Of a stretch of DNA of 64,000 bases, positions 1 through 9,107 are shown in pieces. A program made the position numbers and the translations under genes. The DNA is taken from contig NZ_CP040020.1 in the NCBI RefSeq assembly GCF_005280295.1, positions 1,798,001 to 1,862,000 of the forward strand, written 5' to 3'. The DNA comes from Brevibacterium sp. CS2. Its GTDB lineage: Bacteria > Actinomycetota > Actinomycetes > Actinomycetales > Brevibacteriaceae. The notes beneath the pieces are model-generated. The model made no database searches. It saw nothing but the letters and a program-made list of their open reading frames with translations, and was not told the DNA's origin. Position 1 is the first letter of the stretch; each line of letters begins with the position of its first letter.

Positions 1-425
1 ATCTCGCCTACAACGTCGTCGCGACCGGCGGCGGGCGCGTCATCAAGACCGTCGGCGACGAGGTGTTCTTCGCCGCGCAGACCCCGCACGACGGGGCGGA
101 GATCGCGCTGCGCCTGCAGGAGGAGATCCAGGCCGACGTGCAGCTGCCGAAGGCCCGCGTCGGGTTCGCCTGGGGGCGGGTGCTCTCCCGCCTCGGGGAC
201 ATCTTCGGGTCGACGGTCAACCTCGCCGCCCGGCTCACCGCGGTCGCGGACCCCGGGAAGGTCGTCACGGACTGGGACACCGCCCACATCATCCAGCGCA
301 CCGATGACTACGAGTTCGCAGGCCACAGCACCCTCAACCTCCAGGGGCTCGGCGAGGTGTCCGTGCTCGAGATGGAGCGCGGCACCGCGGAGCCGCTGGC
401 GATGGACATCACCGGCGACAGCTGA
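1..425 (+). CDS. Class III adenylate/guanylate cyclase, C-terminal part (cut by window edge)
   Basis: This is the 3' part of a gene entering from the left edge; the codon frame begins at position 3. About 140 residues are visible and cover most of a class III nucleotide cyclase catalytic domain. RVIKTVGDEVFF carries the base-contacting Lys and a metal-binding Asp, and FGSTVNLAARLTA carries the Asn and Arg that stabilise the transition state. Such enzymes make cAMP (or cGMP) from ATP (or GTP). Any N-terminal regulatory or membrane domain lies outside the window. The gene converges on the topoisomerase gene. The cyclase family is clear from the motifs; the choice of substrate is not proven. Confidence 0.85.
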   Translation, partial: LAYNVVATGGGRVIKTVGDEVFFAAQTPHDGAEIALRLQEEIQADVQLPKARVGFAWGRVLSRLGDIFGSTVNLAARLTAVADPGKVVTDWDTAHIIQRTDDYEFAGHSTLNLQGLGEVSVLEMERGTAEPLAMDITGDS

Positions 426-472
426 GCGGCAGCGGTTCGGGATCCGCCTCGGTCGGCCGCGGCCGGGTCGAA

Positions 473-532
473 GCTGCTCAGGGCGGCGCTGCTCAGGACG
501 GTGCTGCTCGATGCGGCGCGGCTCAGAACAGG
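473..532. repeat. Degenerate 15-bp tandem repeat, four units
   Basis: Four consecutive 15-base units start at 473, 488, 503 and 518, all resembling GCTGCTCAGGRCGGY. They lie in the gap between the convergent cyclase and topoisomerase genes and run over the topoisomerase stop codon (523-525). The units differ at several positions, so this looks like an old slippage product. No function is evident. Confidence 0.5.
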
Positions 533-3210
533 GAGCCGGGCTCCGCGTCGTCGTCCTCGTCGCGGCTGATGATCACCGCGGCGTCCCCCTCGTCCGTGCG
601 CGCCCGCGCGATCTCCTCGCGGCGCGCCTCGAGGTCGGGATCCCGGCGGCGCGGGGCGTGCGCGGGCAGGTCGAGGGAGTCCTCCCCGCCCGGTGCGCTC
701 CCCGCGGCCCCACCGGGCGCGGACCCGGCCGCCTCGGCGGCCTCGGCGGCGGCCGCCTCGTCCGCCTCGGGCTCGGCCCCGCGGGCATGGGGGAGGGCGC
801 CGAGCGCGTCGATCTTCGTCTCCAGCGGGGTGCCGGTGCCGTCGCGGCGGCCGAACTCCTCGGGCAGCGCGCGCGCCCCGCCGCCGGCGGCCGCGGCCTG
901 CGGTGACGGACCGGTGTGGGCGAGCGCGAGGCCCGTCTCGCCCTTGAGGAAGCGGTGGGCGCGCACGCCGCCGGTCGCCCGGCCCTTCGTGGGGAACTCC
1001 GCGAGCGCGGTGAGCTTGATCGACAGCGCGGGCTCCCCGTTGAAGTTCACCCCGTCGGCGACGGTGACGACGGTGTTGTCCTCCTCCGGGTCGACGAGGT
1101 CGACGGCGATGACGCGGGCGTCGGCGGCGACCTTCATCCCCGCCACGCCCCCGGCGTTCCACCCCTGCGCGCGTACGAGGTCCGCGCCGTAGGTGAGGAG
1201 CTGGCCGTTCGAGGCGATGAGGACGAGGCGGGCGGCCTCGGGGTCGGGGAGCTGCCCGACGCCCACCACGGAGTCCTTCGGCTTGAGGTTGACGACGGTC
1301 CAGGAGTCCTTGTTCGCCGGCGCCTCGGCCCCGGCGACGCGCTTGATGACGCCGCCGGCGGTACCGAGGAAGAAGTCCGTGCCGATGTCGACGAGGGCGA
1401 GCACCCGCTCGCCGGCGTCGAGGGTGACGAACTCCCCGATCCGCACCCCGCCGGCCAGGCCGGGCCGGGTGGCCTGCGGGGGGAGCGCGGGGAGCGCGAC
1501 GACGTCGACGGTGAGGAGGCGCCCGGCGGTGGTGATCGCGCCGACGGTGCCGCGCGTGGTCGTCGCGATCTGGGACCGCAGGGCGTCGTGGGACACGCGC
1601 CGGCCGGTCGTCGGCAGCGGGGCGAGGCTGTTCGTGCGGGCGATCCGGCCGGAGGTCGACAGGAGCACCCAGCAGGGTTCGTCGGCGATGGTGAGCTCGG
1701 GGGTGCCGGCCCTGCGGCGTGCCCCGGTGACCTCCTGGGTGCCCTCGACGAGCGCGGTGCGGCGGGCGGAGTCGATCGCATCGGCGGCCTCCCCGAGCTC
1801 GGCGGAGACGAGGGCGCGGAGCTTCGCATCGGAGGCGAGGATGCTCTCGAGGTGCGCGATCCGGGCGCGCAGCTCGTCGCGCTCGGCCTCGAGCTCGAGC
1901 CGGGAGAACTTCGTCAGGCGGCGCAGCTGGAGGTCGAGGATGTAGGTCGCCTGGAGCTCGGACAGGTCGAACACGTCCATGAGCCGGCCGCGGGCGGTCG
2001 GCGCGTCGTCGGAGGAGCGGATGAGCTGGATGACCTCGTCGATGTCGAGGATCGCGATGAGCAGACCCTCGACGAGGTGGAGCCGGTCCTGGGCCTTGCG
2101 GAGCTGGAAGCGGGTGCGGCGGAGCACGACGGAGAGCCGGTGGTCGACGTAGACCTGGAGCAGCTCCTTGAGCCCGAGCGTGCGCGGCTGGCCGTCGACG
2201 AGGCACACGTTGTTGATCCCGAAGGAGTCCTCCATCGGGGTGAGCCGGTAGAGCTCGGAGAGGACCGCGTCGGGGTTGAACCCGTTCTTAATGCCGATGA
2301 CCAGGCGCAGGCCGTGCTTGCGGTCGGAGAAGTCGTCGATCGAGGCGATGCCGGTGAGCTTCTTCGCCTGCACCGCGTCCTTGACCTTCTCGATGACCTT
2401 CTCCGGACCGACGAGGTACGGCAGCTCGGTGACGACGATGCCCTTGCGGCGGGCGGTGAGATTCTCGAACTTCACCGTCGCCCGGGTGCGGAAGGTGCCG
2501 CGCCCGGTCTCGTAGGCCTCACGCACCCCGGCCAGCCCGATGATCCGGCCGCCGGAGGGCAGATCCGGGCCGGGCACGAAGCGCATGAGCTCGGACAGAC
2601 CGGCCTGCGGGTTCTCGATGAGGTGGCGGGCGGCGGCGATGACCTCTCCGGGGTTGTGCGGGGCCATGTTCGTCGCCATGCCGACGGCGATCCCGGAGGC
2701 GCCGTTGATGAGGAGGTTGGGGAATGCCGCCGGCAGGATCTCCGGCTGGGTGAGCGTGTTGTCGTAGTTCGGGACGAAGTCGACGACGTCCTCGTCGAGC
2801 CCGGCGATCATCGCCATCGCGGCGGGCGTGAGCTTCGCCTCGGTGTAGCGGGGGGCGGCCGGCCCGTCGTCGAGGCTGCCGAAGTTCCCGTGCCCGTCGA
2901 CGAGCGGGACGCGCATGATGAAGTCCTGGCTCAGGCGGACGAGCGCGTCGTAGATCGCGGTGTCGCCGTGCGGGTGGAGCTTGCCCATGACGTCGCCGAC
3001 GATGCGCGAGGACTTGACGTGCCCGCGCTCGGGGCGCAGCCCCATCTCGCCCATCTGGTGGATGATCCGGCGCTGCACGGGCTTGAGGCCGTCGCGGGCG
3101 TCCGGCAGGGCCCGGGCGTAGATCACCGAGTAGGCGTATTCGAGGAAGGAGGTCTCCATCTCCTCGGAGACGTCGATGTCGACGATCTGGCCTGCGACCG
3201 GCTCTGCCAT
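523..3210 (-). CDS. parC: DNA topoisomerase IV (or gyrase-like) subunit A
   Basis: 895 residues. It is the DNA-cleaving subunit of a type IIA topoisomerase, which works with an ATPase B subunit not present here. The N-terminal cleavage domain has the helix GKLHPHGDTAIYDA (quinolone-determining region, about residues 77-89). The catalytic Tyr122 lies in AAPRYTEAK. The C-terminal half has degenerate beta-propeller blades, followed by an acidic, Ala-rich tail of about 100 residues that ends EPGSLF. I chose ATG 3210 rather than the in-frame GTG at 3222 because GAGGAG sits 4 nt upstream of the ATG and would be inside the longer version. ParC is preferred over GyrA because no gyrB is adjacent and the tail is acidic; this is not decisive. 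Confidence 0.92.
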   Translation of the reverse strand: MAEPVAGQIVDIDVSEEMETSFLEYAYSVIYARALPDARDGLKPVQRRIIHQMGEMGLRPERGHVKSSRIVGDVMGKLHPHGDTAIYDALVRLSQDFIMRVPLVDGHGNFGSLDDGPAAPRYTEAKLTPAAMAMIAGLDEDVVDFVPNYDNTLTQPEILPAAFPNLLINGASGIAVGMATNMAPHNPGEVIAAARHLIENPQAGLSELMRFVPGPDLPSGGRIIGLAGVREAYETGRGTFRTRATVKFENLTARRKGIVVTELPYLVGPEKVIEKVKDAVQAKKLTGIASIDDFSDRKHGLRLVIGIKNGFNPDAVLSELYRLTPMEDSFGINNVCLVDGQPRTLGLKELLQVYVDHRLSVVLRRTRFQLRKAQDRLHLVEGLLIAILDIDEVIQLIRSSDDAPTARGRLMDVFDLSELQATYILDLQLRRLTKFSRLELEAERDELRARIAHLESILASDAKLRALVSAELGEAADAIDSARRTALVEGTQEVTGARRRAGTPELTIADEPCWVLLSTSGRIARTNSLAPLPTTGRRVSHDALRSQIATTTRGTVGAITTAGRLLTVDVVALPALPPQATRPGLAGGVRIGEFVTLDAGERVLALVDIGTDFFLGTAGGVIKRVAGAEAPANKDSWTVVNLKPKDSVVGVGQLPDPEAARLVLIASNGQLLTYGADLVRAQGWNAGGVAGMKVAADARVIAVDLVDPEEDNTVVTVADGVNFNGEPALSIKLTALAEFPTKGRATGGVRAHRFLKGETGLALAHTGPSPQAAAAGGGARALPEEFGRRDGTGTPLETKIDALGALPHARGAEPEADEAAAAEAAEAAGSAPGGAAGSAPGGEDSLDLPAHAPRRRDPDLEARREEIARARTDEGDAAVIISRDEDDDAEPGSLF

Positions 3211-3327
3211 GGAACTCCTCACACTGCGAAAACGACAGGCTCATCCTACCCGCGAACCCGCCTCGAGCCCGGGATCCCGCGGTTCGCGCCGGGTGCGCGT
3301 CGGGCCCGGACCGGCCTGCTCCGGGAC

Positions 3328-3389
3328 TGTGGTGGTTTCGGAGAAGGGTGGTGGCATTGACGGCGGCACACTCAGTCGAAACCACCACA
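3328..3389. repeat. Intergenic palindromic repeat, copy A
   Basis: A 13-bp perfect inverted repeat, TGTGGTGGTTTCG at 3328-3340 and its complement at 3377-3389. It encloses a 36-bp core containing GTGGTGGCATTGACGGCGGC. The same layout recurs at 3437, 4861, 5597 and 19873. All copies are intergenic. Confidence 0.8.
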
Positions 3390-3436
3390 CTCCCGAGCGC
3401 GAGGCGCGTGCCCGCCCTCGACGACGCGTGTGCAGT

Positions 3437-3500
3437 ATGTGGTGGAAAAGTCGGAACGTGGTGGCATCAACGGTGGCACTCCTGTCCGGAACCACCACGG
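3437..3500. repeat. Intergenic palindromic repeat, copy B (degenerate arms)
   Basis: Left arm TATGTGGTGGAA and right arm CCGGAACCACCACGG flank the conserved core GTGGTGGCATCAACGGTGGC. The arms pair imperfectly. The copy lies about 50 bp from copy A. Confidence 0.7.
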
Positions 3501-3770
3501 TCGCGGACGCGAGGTGCAAGGCCGGCTCGGGTACGGCCGCTGGTCCGAGCGGCAGCGGGGTGCGGCGGTGCCGGGGCGCATCCCCCTGGGGTGCGGCGCA
3601 GCATCCGCGCCGGGGAGCCGGGGTCGTCCACGGCAGACGCGACCGGTGCGCGCATCCTCGGGTCACAGGCGGATGCAGCGCGAGGTCACATCGACCGGTG
3701 ACGAGGATCGGCCGTCCACAGGTTCGCAAGCCCTCTCGCACACGCGCGCCGTCCATTCCAGGCTGGGGCC

Positions 3771-4841
3771 ATGTACAACGTCTTCTCCCGAGCTCAGGCC
3801 CGGGCCATCGGGATCGAGCCCGCCCTCCTCCAGTCGTCCCTCGCCTGCTGCCTCATCCGGGTCGCCCGCGGCATCTATGCCGTCGCCGCGGACTGCTCGC
3901 ACCCCGCCCATGCGCGGCTCCGGTACTTCCTCGAGGATCCCGCGCTGCTCCTCGCCCGGAGCCGAGGTGCCGCGCCGGATCGCGCACGACCGCACCCGGG
4001 CACGCTCTCCCGGTGGGAGCGCGATCGCCTCGACCATGTGGGGTGGCTCGCCTGCACCGGACGGATCGCACCGGGCGACATCGTCAGCCACCGCTCGGCC
4101 GCGATGGTGCACGACCTCCCGCTCCTGCCCGGCCGTCTGACCCGGCTCGAGGTCAGCAGCCCGCACGGCAGGATCACCACCCCCGGGCTGCGGCGACGGG
4201 AGCGGGTCATCGCGGACGAGGACATCGTCGAGGCGCATCCGATCGGGTCGCTCCGGGTGACCTCGCGGGCGCGCACAGTCGTCGACCTCATCCGCGATTG
4301 CGGCACGGAGACCGGGATCATGGCCGCGGAGTGCTTTCTCGGGCGCCCCGGTACCGACGAGCACGGGCGCCCGGGACGGTTCCCGCTGCCGGCCGCCGCG
4401 CGACAGCGGCGGAAGGCGGTGCTGTGCGATGCGGCCGGTCGACTTCTCGACGGCTGGGGTGCCGCGCGCCTGCGCAGAGTGCTCGATCTCGGCACGGGGC
4501 TCTCGGAATCCCCGGCCGAGGCATTGGCGCTGCTCGGCTTCCACAGCGTCGGCATCGGCGACGTCGTCCAGCAGGCGGAGCTGTACACGGACCAGGGTGC
4601 GTTCATCGGGCGGGTCGACTTCCTCCTCGAGCGCCTCGGCCTCGTCATCGAAGTCGATGGCGAATCGAAGTACCGTGCGTCCGGAACGATCCTCATGGAC
4701 CGCAGAGCGCTCCTGCGGGAGAAGCGGCGGGAGAACGCGATCCGCGCGCTCGGGTTCCGGGTGCTCCGCCTCGAATGGGCGGATGTCATCGATCCGCAGC
4801 GCTTCGTGGCAGCCCTCCGCAGCGTCGGGGCCCTGCGCTGA
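3771..4841 (+). CDS. AbiEi-like N-terminal / DUF559 (PD-(D/E)XK-like) C-terminal protein
   Basis: 356 residues. The N-terminal 100 residues resemble the winged-helix region of AbiEi-type antitoxins (SRAQARAIGIEPALLQ..IRVARGIYAV) and the middle contains a LPLLPGRLTRLEVSSPHG-type segment. The C-terminal 90 residues are DUF559-like: GRVDFLLERLGLVIEVDGE, then R/K-rich RREN and GFRVLRLEWADV, matching the GxxDF..(I/V)E(V/I)DG pattern of Vsr-like PD-(D/E)XK nucleases. Proteins of this combination are common in actinobacteria, and their function is unknown to me. No cognate AbiEii toxin is adjacent. Intergenic palindromes occur on both sides (A and B upstream, C downstream). The ATG follows a G-rich but weak ribosome site. 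Confidence 0.8.
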   Translation: MYNVFSRAQARAIGIEPALLQSSLACCLIRVARGIYAVAADCSHPAHARLRYFLEDPALLLARSRGAAPDRARPHPGTLSRWERDRLDHVGWLACTGRIAPGDIVSHRSAAMVHDLPLLPGRLTRLEVSSPHGRITTPGLRRRERVIADEDIVEAHPIGSLRVTSRARTVVDLIRDCGTETGIMAAECFLGRPGTDEHGRPGRFPLPAAARQRRKAVLCDAAGRLLDGWGAARLRRVLDLGTGLSESPAEALALLGFHSVGIGDVVQQAELYTDQGAFIGRVDFLLERLGLVIEVDGESKYRASGTILMDRRALLREKRRENAIRALGFRVLRLEWADVIDPQRFVAALRSVGALR

Positions 4842-4860
4842 CCGAGACCTCGCGCGTGGA

Positions 4861-4926
4861 AGTGTGGTGGTTTCGGTGATGTGTACGAGCGACAACGGCA
4901 CCACACTTCGCCGATACCACCACACT
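4861..4926. repeat. Intergenic palindromic repeat, copy C
   Basis: Arms AGTGTGGTGGTTTCGG (4861-4876) and CCGATACCACCACACT (4911-4926) form a 16-bp inverted repeat with one mismatch. The core is shorter and keeps only the GACAACGGCACCACAC half. It lies 20 bp downstream of the DUF559-type gene and could fold in RNA as a terminator-like stem, but it lacks a T-tract. Confidence 0.75.
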
Positions 4927-4991
4927 CGGATTCGATGGGGCGAGACGCGCCCGACCGCGGGCTGCCGGGGGAGCTGTGACAGGGTGGGGCC

Positions 4992-5504
4992 ATGACTGTG
5001 CGCGAACTCACCGCGGCCGAGGTGGCCGCCCATGCCGACGAGCTGCTGCGGATCCAGGTCGCGGCCTTCCGCATCGAGGCCGAGATCCTCGGCCACGACC
5101 GGATCCCCTACCTCTACGAGACCGTCGAGGACATCACCGCGCCGGGCCTGCGCTGGATCGCCGACGTCGTCGAGCACGCGGATCCGAGCACCGTGAGAAC
5201 CGGGGACACCGGGAGCATCGACACCATCGCCGAGGTGCGCGGGGCGGTCGTGCTCGCGCAGCGGCAGGCCGGGCTCTTCGTCACGCGCGTCATCGTCGAC
5301 CCCGCCCACCACCGCAAGGGCGTCGCCTCCGGCCTCCTCGGCCAGGCCCAGGAGCTCGGGCAGCGGCTGTTCGTCATCACCTCGCAGGACAACCCGCCGG
5401 GCATCGGGATGTACCGCAAGGCCGGGTTCGCCCGGGTGCGCGACGTCGAGATCGACACCGGGTCGATCCTCACCGAGTACGCCTGGGAGCCCGCTGCCGG
5501 CTGA
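4992..5504 (+). CDS. GNAT-family N-acetyltransferase
   Basis: 170 residues. The acetyl-CoA-binding motif A is seen as VTRVIVDPAHHRKGVASGLL (about residues 97-116), with the pyrophosphate-binding R/K-x-x-G-x-A/G part HHRKGVASG. NPPGIGMYRKAGF forms the C-terminal motif B. A probable general fold is therefore clear, but nothing identifies the acceptor substrate. The gene stands alone, between palindrome copies C and D. The ATG at 4992 follows a G-rich stretch (GGGTGGGG). Confidence 0.85.
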   Translation: MTVRELTAAEVAAHADELLRIQVAAFRIEAEILGHDRIPYLYETVEDITAPGLRWIADVVEHADPSTVRTGDTGSIDTIAEVRGAVVLAQRQAGLFVTRVIVDPAHHRKGVASGLLGQAQELGQRLFVITSQDNPPGIGMYRKAGFARVRDVEIDTGSILTEYAWEPAAG

Positions 5505-5596
5505 GGGTGCGCCCGCCTCGTGCCCGGCGCGCGGACTGGTGCTGCAACGGTCACCCGCATGCTGGCCCGGCCGGAACGGTGGGACGTCAGATCGAG

Positions 5597-5640
5597 AGTG
5601 GTGGCTTCAACGGTCGCACACCTGCACGAAACCACCACAC
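5597..5640. repeat. Intergenic palindromic repeat, copy D (left arm lost)
   Basis: The core GTGGTGGCTTCAACGGTCGC and the right arm CGAAACCACCACAC (5627-5640) are kept. The left arm is absent and replaced by a decayed second core-like stretch near 5535-5556. It lies between the GNAT gene and the convergent GNAT/acyl-CoA ligase gene. Confidence 0.65.
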
Positions 5641-5701
5641 CCGCGCCCGGCCCGCTGAGCCCGGCCAGCTGAGCCCTGCCGGCCGGCCGGGTCCGCGGGG
5701 C

Positions 5702-8383
5702 TCAGCCTCCGCTCATGCGGCGGCGCTGGGAGTCGATCCGGTCGGCCGAGGCCTCGAGCTCGACCTTGACGCTGAGGATGTGCGAGTCCGACTCGGTGAC
5801 GACGATCGGCTGGATCTCGACGTCGCGGATCGCCGGGAACGCCTCGACGAGCGCGGACAGCCGCAGCAGGACGTCCTCCGTCGGCTCCATGTTCATCACC
5901 GGCAGGCCCTTGTAGCCGAACAGGCGCGGAGAGGCCTTGAGCGAGCGCACGAGCTGGGCGGCGTCGACATCGGTGAGCGGGGCGACCCGGTGGGCGACGT
6001 CGTCGAGCAGCTCCGAGGTGTCCCCAGCGAGCGAGAACGACACCATGGGGCCGAGCAGCGGGTCCTCCCCGGCGCGGATCACGCAGGCCGAGCCGGGAGG
6101 GGCCATCGCCTGGACGTCGATCCCGTGATCGTCCCCGGGGTCGAGCACCGAGTCGATGACCGCGGAGACCCCGGCCCAGTCCTCGCGCAGCTCCTCGGGG
6201 TCGTCGACGTTGAGGCGCACCCCGCCGAGCTCCATCCGGTGGCGCAGCCGCTTGTGCACGGCCTTGAGTGCGACCGGGTAGCCCAGGGTGTCTGCGGCGG
6301 CGAGCGCCTCGTCCACGGTGCGGGCGGTGAGGTAGGGGAGGAACTCGAGCCCGTAGGCGCCGAGCAGCGCGCGCGTGTCGTCGCGCCCGAGCAACACGGT
6401 CTCCCCGGGCTCCACGCCGGCGAGATTGCGCTCGATGATGTCCCTGGCGGCGCGCGGGTCGACGTTCTCCAGCTCCGGGTAGCGGCCCCGGTCGGACTTG
6501 CGCCACATCGCGTACTCGGTGGCACGGGCGAGTGCCCACACGGCGTCCTCCGGTCCCATGTAGCTCGGCACGCTGCGCGCCGCCCGGGACCCGTCCTCCT
6601 GCGGCGTGTACGCGGTGAGCTCGTCCTTGACGCCGTGCACCCCGAGGAAGCAGGCGACCGTCGTGATGCCTGAGCGCGCCGCCTCGTCGGCGAGCACCGC
6701 GGCGATCTCGCGCTCCTCCGCGCCGGCGGAGGGGGCGAAGGTCACGACGACGGAGTCGACTGTGGGGTCGGCGTACATGTCCTTGAGCGCGGCGGCGAAC
6801 TCCTCGGCATGCACCTCCGGGTGGAGGGACACCGGGGCGGTCTCCACGCGCAGGCCCTCGGAGCGGGCGCGCTGGACGACGAGTGTGGAGAGCGCCGCGG
6901 AGTTGCCCACCACGCCCACCCGCCGGCCGGCCGACAGCGGCTGGAAGGAGAACACCTGGGCGACGTCGAACAGCTGGTGGATGGTGTCGGCGCGGACGAC
7001 TCCGGCCTGTGTGAGGACCTGGTCGAGCGCGGTCGCCGACAGGCTCGACACGCGCACCTGGTGGCCGGGCGGGAGCTCGCGGCCGGTGAACGCGGACTTG
7101 ACGACGATGACCGGCTTGACCTGCGACACCCGGCGGGCGATCCGGGAGAACTTGCGCGGGTTGCCGATCGACTCGAGGTAGAGCCCGACGGTGGCGGTGG
7201 CCGGGTCCTCCTCCCAGTACTGGAGGAGGTCGTTGCCGGACAGGTCGGCGCGGTTGCCGGCGGACACGAACGTCGAGATCCCCAGTCCGCGGGTCTTCGC
7301 CGCGGCCAGCAGCGCCGTGCCGAGCGCTCCGGACTGGCTGAACAGCCCGAGCGTCCCGGCGTCCGGGAGGAACGGGGCGAGCGAGGCGTTGAGGGACACC
7401 TCGGGCGCGGTGTTGGCGAGGCCGAAGGAGTTCGGTCCGACGACGCGCATCCCGTGCGAGCGGGCGGTGGCGACCATCTCCCGCTGGAGCTCGAGGCCGT
7501 GCTCACCGGTTTCGGCGAAGCCCGAGGAGATGACGACGACGGACTTCACCCCGCGGGCGGCGCAGTCGCGGACCACCTGGGCGCACGATTCGGCGGGCAC
7601 CGCGATGACCGCGAGGTCGATCGGCTCGGACACTGCGTCGAGCGAGGGCACGGTGGGGAACCCTGCTACGGAGTCGGCCTCCGGGTGGACGACGGTGATG
7701 GTGCCGGTGAAGCGGGCAGCGGTGAGATTGCGCAGGAGCAGGTTGCCAGTGGAGTTGCGCTTGCGGCTGGCGCCGATGACGACGACCGAGCCCGGGTGGA
7801 GGATCGAGCGGACGCTCTTCGCCTCCGCTCGGTGCTCGCGGGCCTCCTGCACCTGGATCGACTTCTCCGTCGGGTCGATCTCGAAGCGGACGGCGACGAC
7901 GCCGTCGTCGAATTCGCGGGAGACCTCGTACCCGGCGGCGGCGAACACCTGGAGCATCGAGCGGTTCTGGGGGAGGACCTCGGCGGTGAAGACCTCGAGG
8001 CCGCGCTCGCGGGCGGCCGCGGCGAGGTGCTCGAGGAAGATCGACCCGATCCCGCGCCCCTGGTGGGCATCGGCGATGTTGAACGCGACCTCCGCGGCGG
8101 TGTCGTCGATCCGGTCGTAGCGGGCGACGCCGATGATCTCCTCGCCGATCGTCATGACGAAGGCCACCCGGTCGCGGTGGTCGACCTGCACGAACCGGGC
8201 GAGGTCCTTCTCCGGGAGCACCGGCAGCGGAGCGAAGAACCGCAGGTAGATCGACTCCGGCGACTGCTTGCTGTGCATGGTCTGGATGCCGTCGGCGTCC
8301 GAGGGGCGGATGGGCCGCACGTGCGCCGTCGCTCCATCGCGCAGCACGACATCGGCTTCCCAGTACGACGGATAGGGTTCCAT
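5702..8383 (-). CDS. GNAT acetyltransferase fused to NDP-forming acyl-CoA ligase-like domains (Pat-like)
   Basis: 893 residues. Residues 1-165 are a GNAT domain: DAHQGRGIGSIFLEHLAAAA is motif A. It is followed by a CoA-binding Rossmann domain (about 185-300, VVVIGASRKRNSTGN), a succinyl-CoA-synthetase-like domain (FSQSGALGTALL) and a C-terminal ATP-grasp domain (about 680-893). Homologues with the same parts are protein lysine acetyltransferases that regulate acetyl-CoA synthetase. The SHTG signature around the phosphorylated His of active ligases is not recognisable (the region reads PGHQVRVSS), so ligase activity is doubtful. Here the GNAT domain is N-terminal, whereas in E. coli PatZ it is C-terminal. 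ATG 8383 is 6 nt from a TATGCT box, suggesting a leaderless mRNA. Confidence 0.9.
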   Translation of the reverse strand: MEPYPSYWEADVVLRDGATAHVRPIRPSDADGIQTMHSKQSPESIYLRFFAPLPVLPEKDLARFVQVDHRDRVAFVMTIGEEIIGVARYDRIDDTAAEVAFNIADAHQGRGIGSIFLEHLAAAARERGLEVFTAEVLPQNRSMLQVFAAAGYEVSREFDDGVVAVRFEIDPTEKSIQVQEAREHRAEAKSVRSILHPGSVVVIGASRKRNSTGNLLLRNLTAARFTGTITVVHPEADSVAGFPTVPSLDAVSEPIDLAVIAVPAESCAQVVRDCAARGVKSVVVISSGFAETGEHGLELQREMVATARSHGMRVVGPNSFGLANTAPEVSLNASLAPFLPDAGTLGLFSQSGALGTALLAAAKTRGLGISTFVSAGNRADLSGNDLLQYWEEDPATATVGLYLESIGNPRKFSRIARRVSQVKPVIVVKSAFTGRELPPGHQVRVSSLSATALDQVLTQAGVVRADTIHQLFDVAQVFSFQPLSAGRRVGVVGNSAALSTLVVQRARSEGLRVETAPVSLHPEVHAEEFAAALKDMYADPTVDSVVVTFAPSAGAEEREIAAVLADEAARSGITTVACFLGVHGVKDELTAYTPQEDGSRAARSVPSYMGPEDAVWALARATEYAMWRKSDRGRYPELENVDPRAARDIIERNLAGVEPGETVLLGRDDTRALLGAYGLEFLPYLTARTVDEALAAADTLGYPVALKAVHKRLRHRMELGGVRLNVDDPEELREDWAGVSAVIDSVLDPGDDHGIDVQAMAPPGSACVIRAGEDPLLGPMVSFSLAGDTSELLDDVAHRVAPLTDVDAAQLVRSLKASPRLFGYKGLPVMNMEPTEDVLLRLSALVEAFPAIRDVEIQPIVVTESDSHILSVKVELEASADRIDSQRRRMSGG

Positions 8384-8389
8384 GCACCC

Positions 8390-8395
8390 AGCATA
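8390..8395 (-). promoter_or_regulatory. -10 element of a probable leaderless promoter
   Basis: On the minus strand, TATGCT lies 6 nt before the ATG at 8383, and no Shine-Dalgarno sequence precedes this start. That is the spacing expected if transcription begins at the start codon itself. Confidence 0.55.
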
Positions 8396-8521
8396 GTGAT
8401 CCGCACGGACCCGGTCACCACCGCCGCGGGAGTTCCCTGACGCGGAGCCCGCGGCGGTCCCGGCGGGCGGATGCGTCCCTCCGGATCGGCCGTGTCCGCG
8501 CCCTGCGGCACAATGGTGCCC

Positions 8522-9106
8522 ATGGCTCTTCCGAAAACTCTCGCCTCCGACCTGCAGGCCGCGGGCTACTACCCGCAGCTCACCGGCAGCATGCTCATCG
8601 AAGCGCTGTTCGGAGAGGACATCCTCGCCCACTACGTCCACATGGACACCCACGTCGACCTCGACGCGATCCACCGGCACGTCACCGCCTTCCTCGTCAC
8701 GCCGACCCGGCTCCTCCTCGCCCACGTCGACGACGAGCCCGACGCCGTCCCCGGCCACCGTCCGCGCGGGGTCACGTCGACGGAGGACATCCCGCTCGAG
8801 CGCCTGCGCACCGTCCTCATCAGCCGCACCTACGAGGACCCGGCGGAGTACCGGTCCTCCGACCGGCCGGTCGAGGTCGCGATCACCCTGGGCTGGGGTG
8901 CAGTGCGCCGCATCGAGACCTTCCCGGAGACCTGTGGGGACCCCGACTGCGACGGCGACCACGGCTACAGCGGCTCCCTGTTCTCCGAGGACGTCACCCT
9001 GCGCGTGTCCGCCCAGGCCGAGGGGCAGGGCGCGGTCGACCGGGCCGAGGACTTCGTCCTGCAGCTGCGCCGCGCGGTGTTCGCCGCCCGCCGGGCGGCC
9101 TCCTGA
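8522..9106 (+). CDS. DUF5998 family protein
   Basis: 194 residues and soluble. The sequence (ALPKTLASDLQAAGYYPQL near the start, then an ITLGWG..RRIETFPETCGDPDCDGDHGYSG segment) matches the actinobacterial DUF5998 family, which usually precedes a phosphodiesterase gene as it does here. The C-D-C-D-D-H cluster around residue 150 could bind a metal. No activity is known to me. The gene ends 1 nt before the next ATG, so the two are almost certainly co-transcribed. The start ATG 8522 has CACAAT 7 nt upstream, a weaker leaderless-type -10. Confidence 0.8.
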   Translation: MALPKTLASDLQAAGYYPQLTGSMLIEALFGEDILAHYVHMDTHVDLDAIHRHVTAFLVTPTRLLLAHVDDEPDAVPGHRPRGVTSTEDIPLERLRTVLISRTYEDPAEYRSSDRPVEVAITLGWGAVRRIETFPETCGDPDCDGDHGYSGSLFSEDVTLRVSAQAEGQGAVDRAEDFVLQLRRAVFAARRAAS

Positions 9107-9107
9107 C

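Larger units (their letters stand above)
3211..3770. other. 560-bp gene-free region with two palindromic repeats
   Basis: No convincing gene is seen between the topoisomerase start and the AbiEi/DUF559-like gene. The stretch holds two copies of the intergenic palindromic element described separately (3328-3389 and 3437-3500). The topoisomerase promoter must also lie here, on the minus strand, but I cannot place it with confidence. Confidence 0.6.

Noticed and set aside
308..2206. Long open frames antisense or out of frame to the topoisomerase gene (and similar ones across the window)
   Set aside because: In DNA of about 70 percent GC, long spurious frames are common. These are Arg/Pro/Gly-rich, lack family motifs and overlap clearly real genes.
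3328..5640. CRISPR array
   Set aside because: The repeats are palindromic intergenic units at irregular distances of 50 bp to 1.4 kb, without uniform spacers or cas genes.
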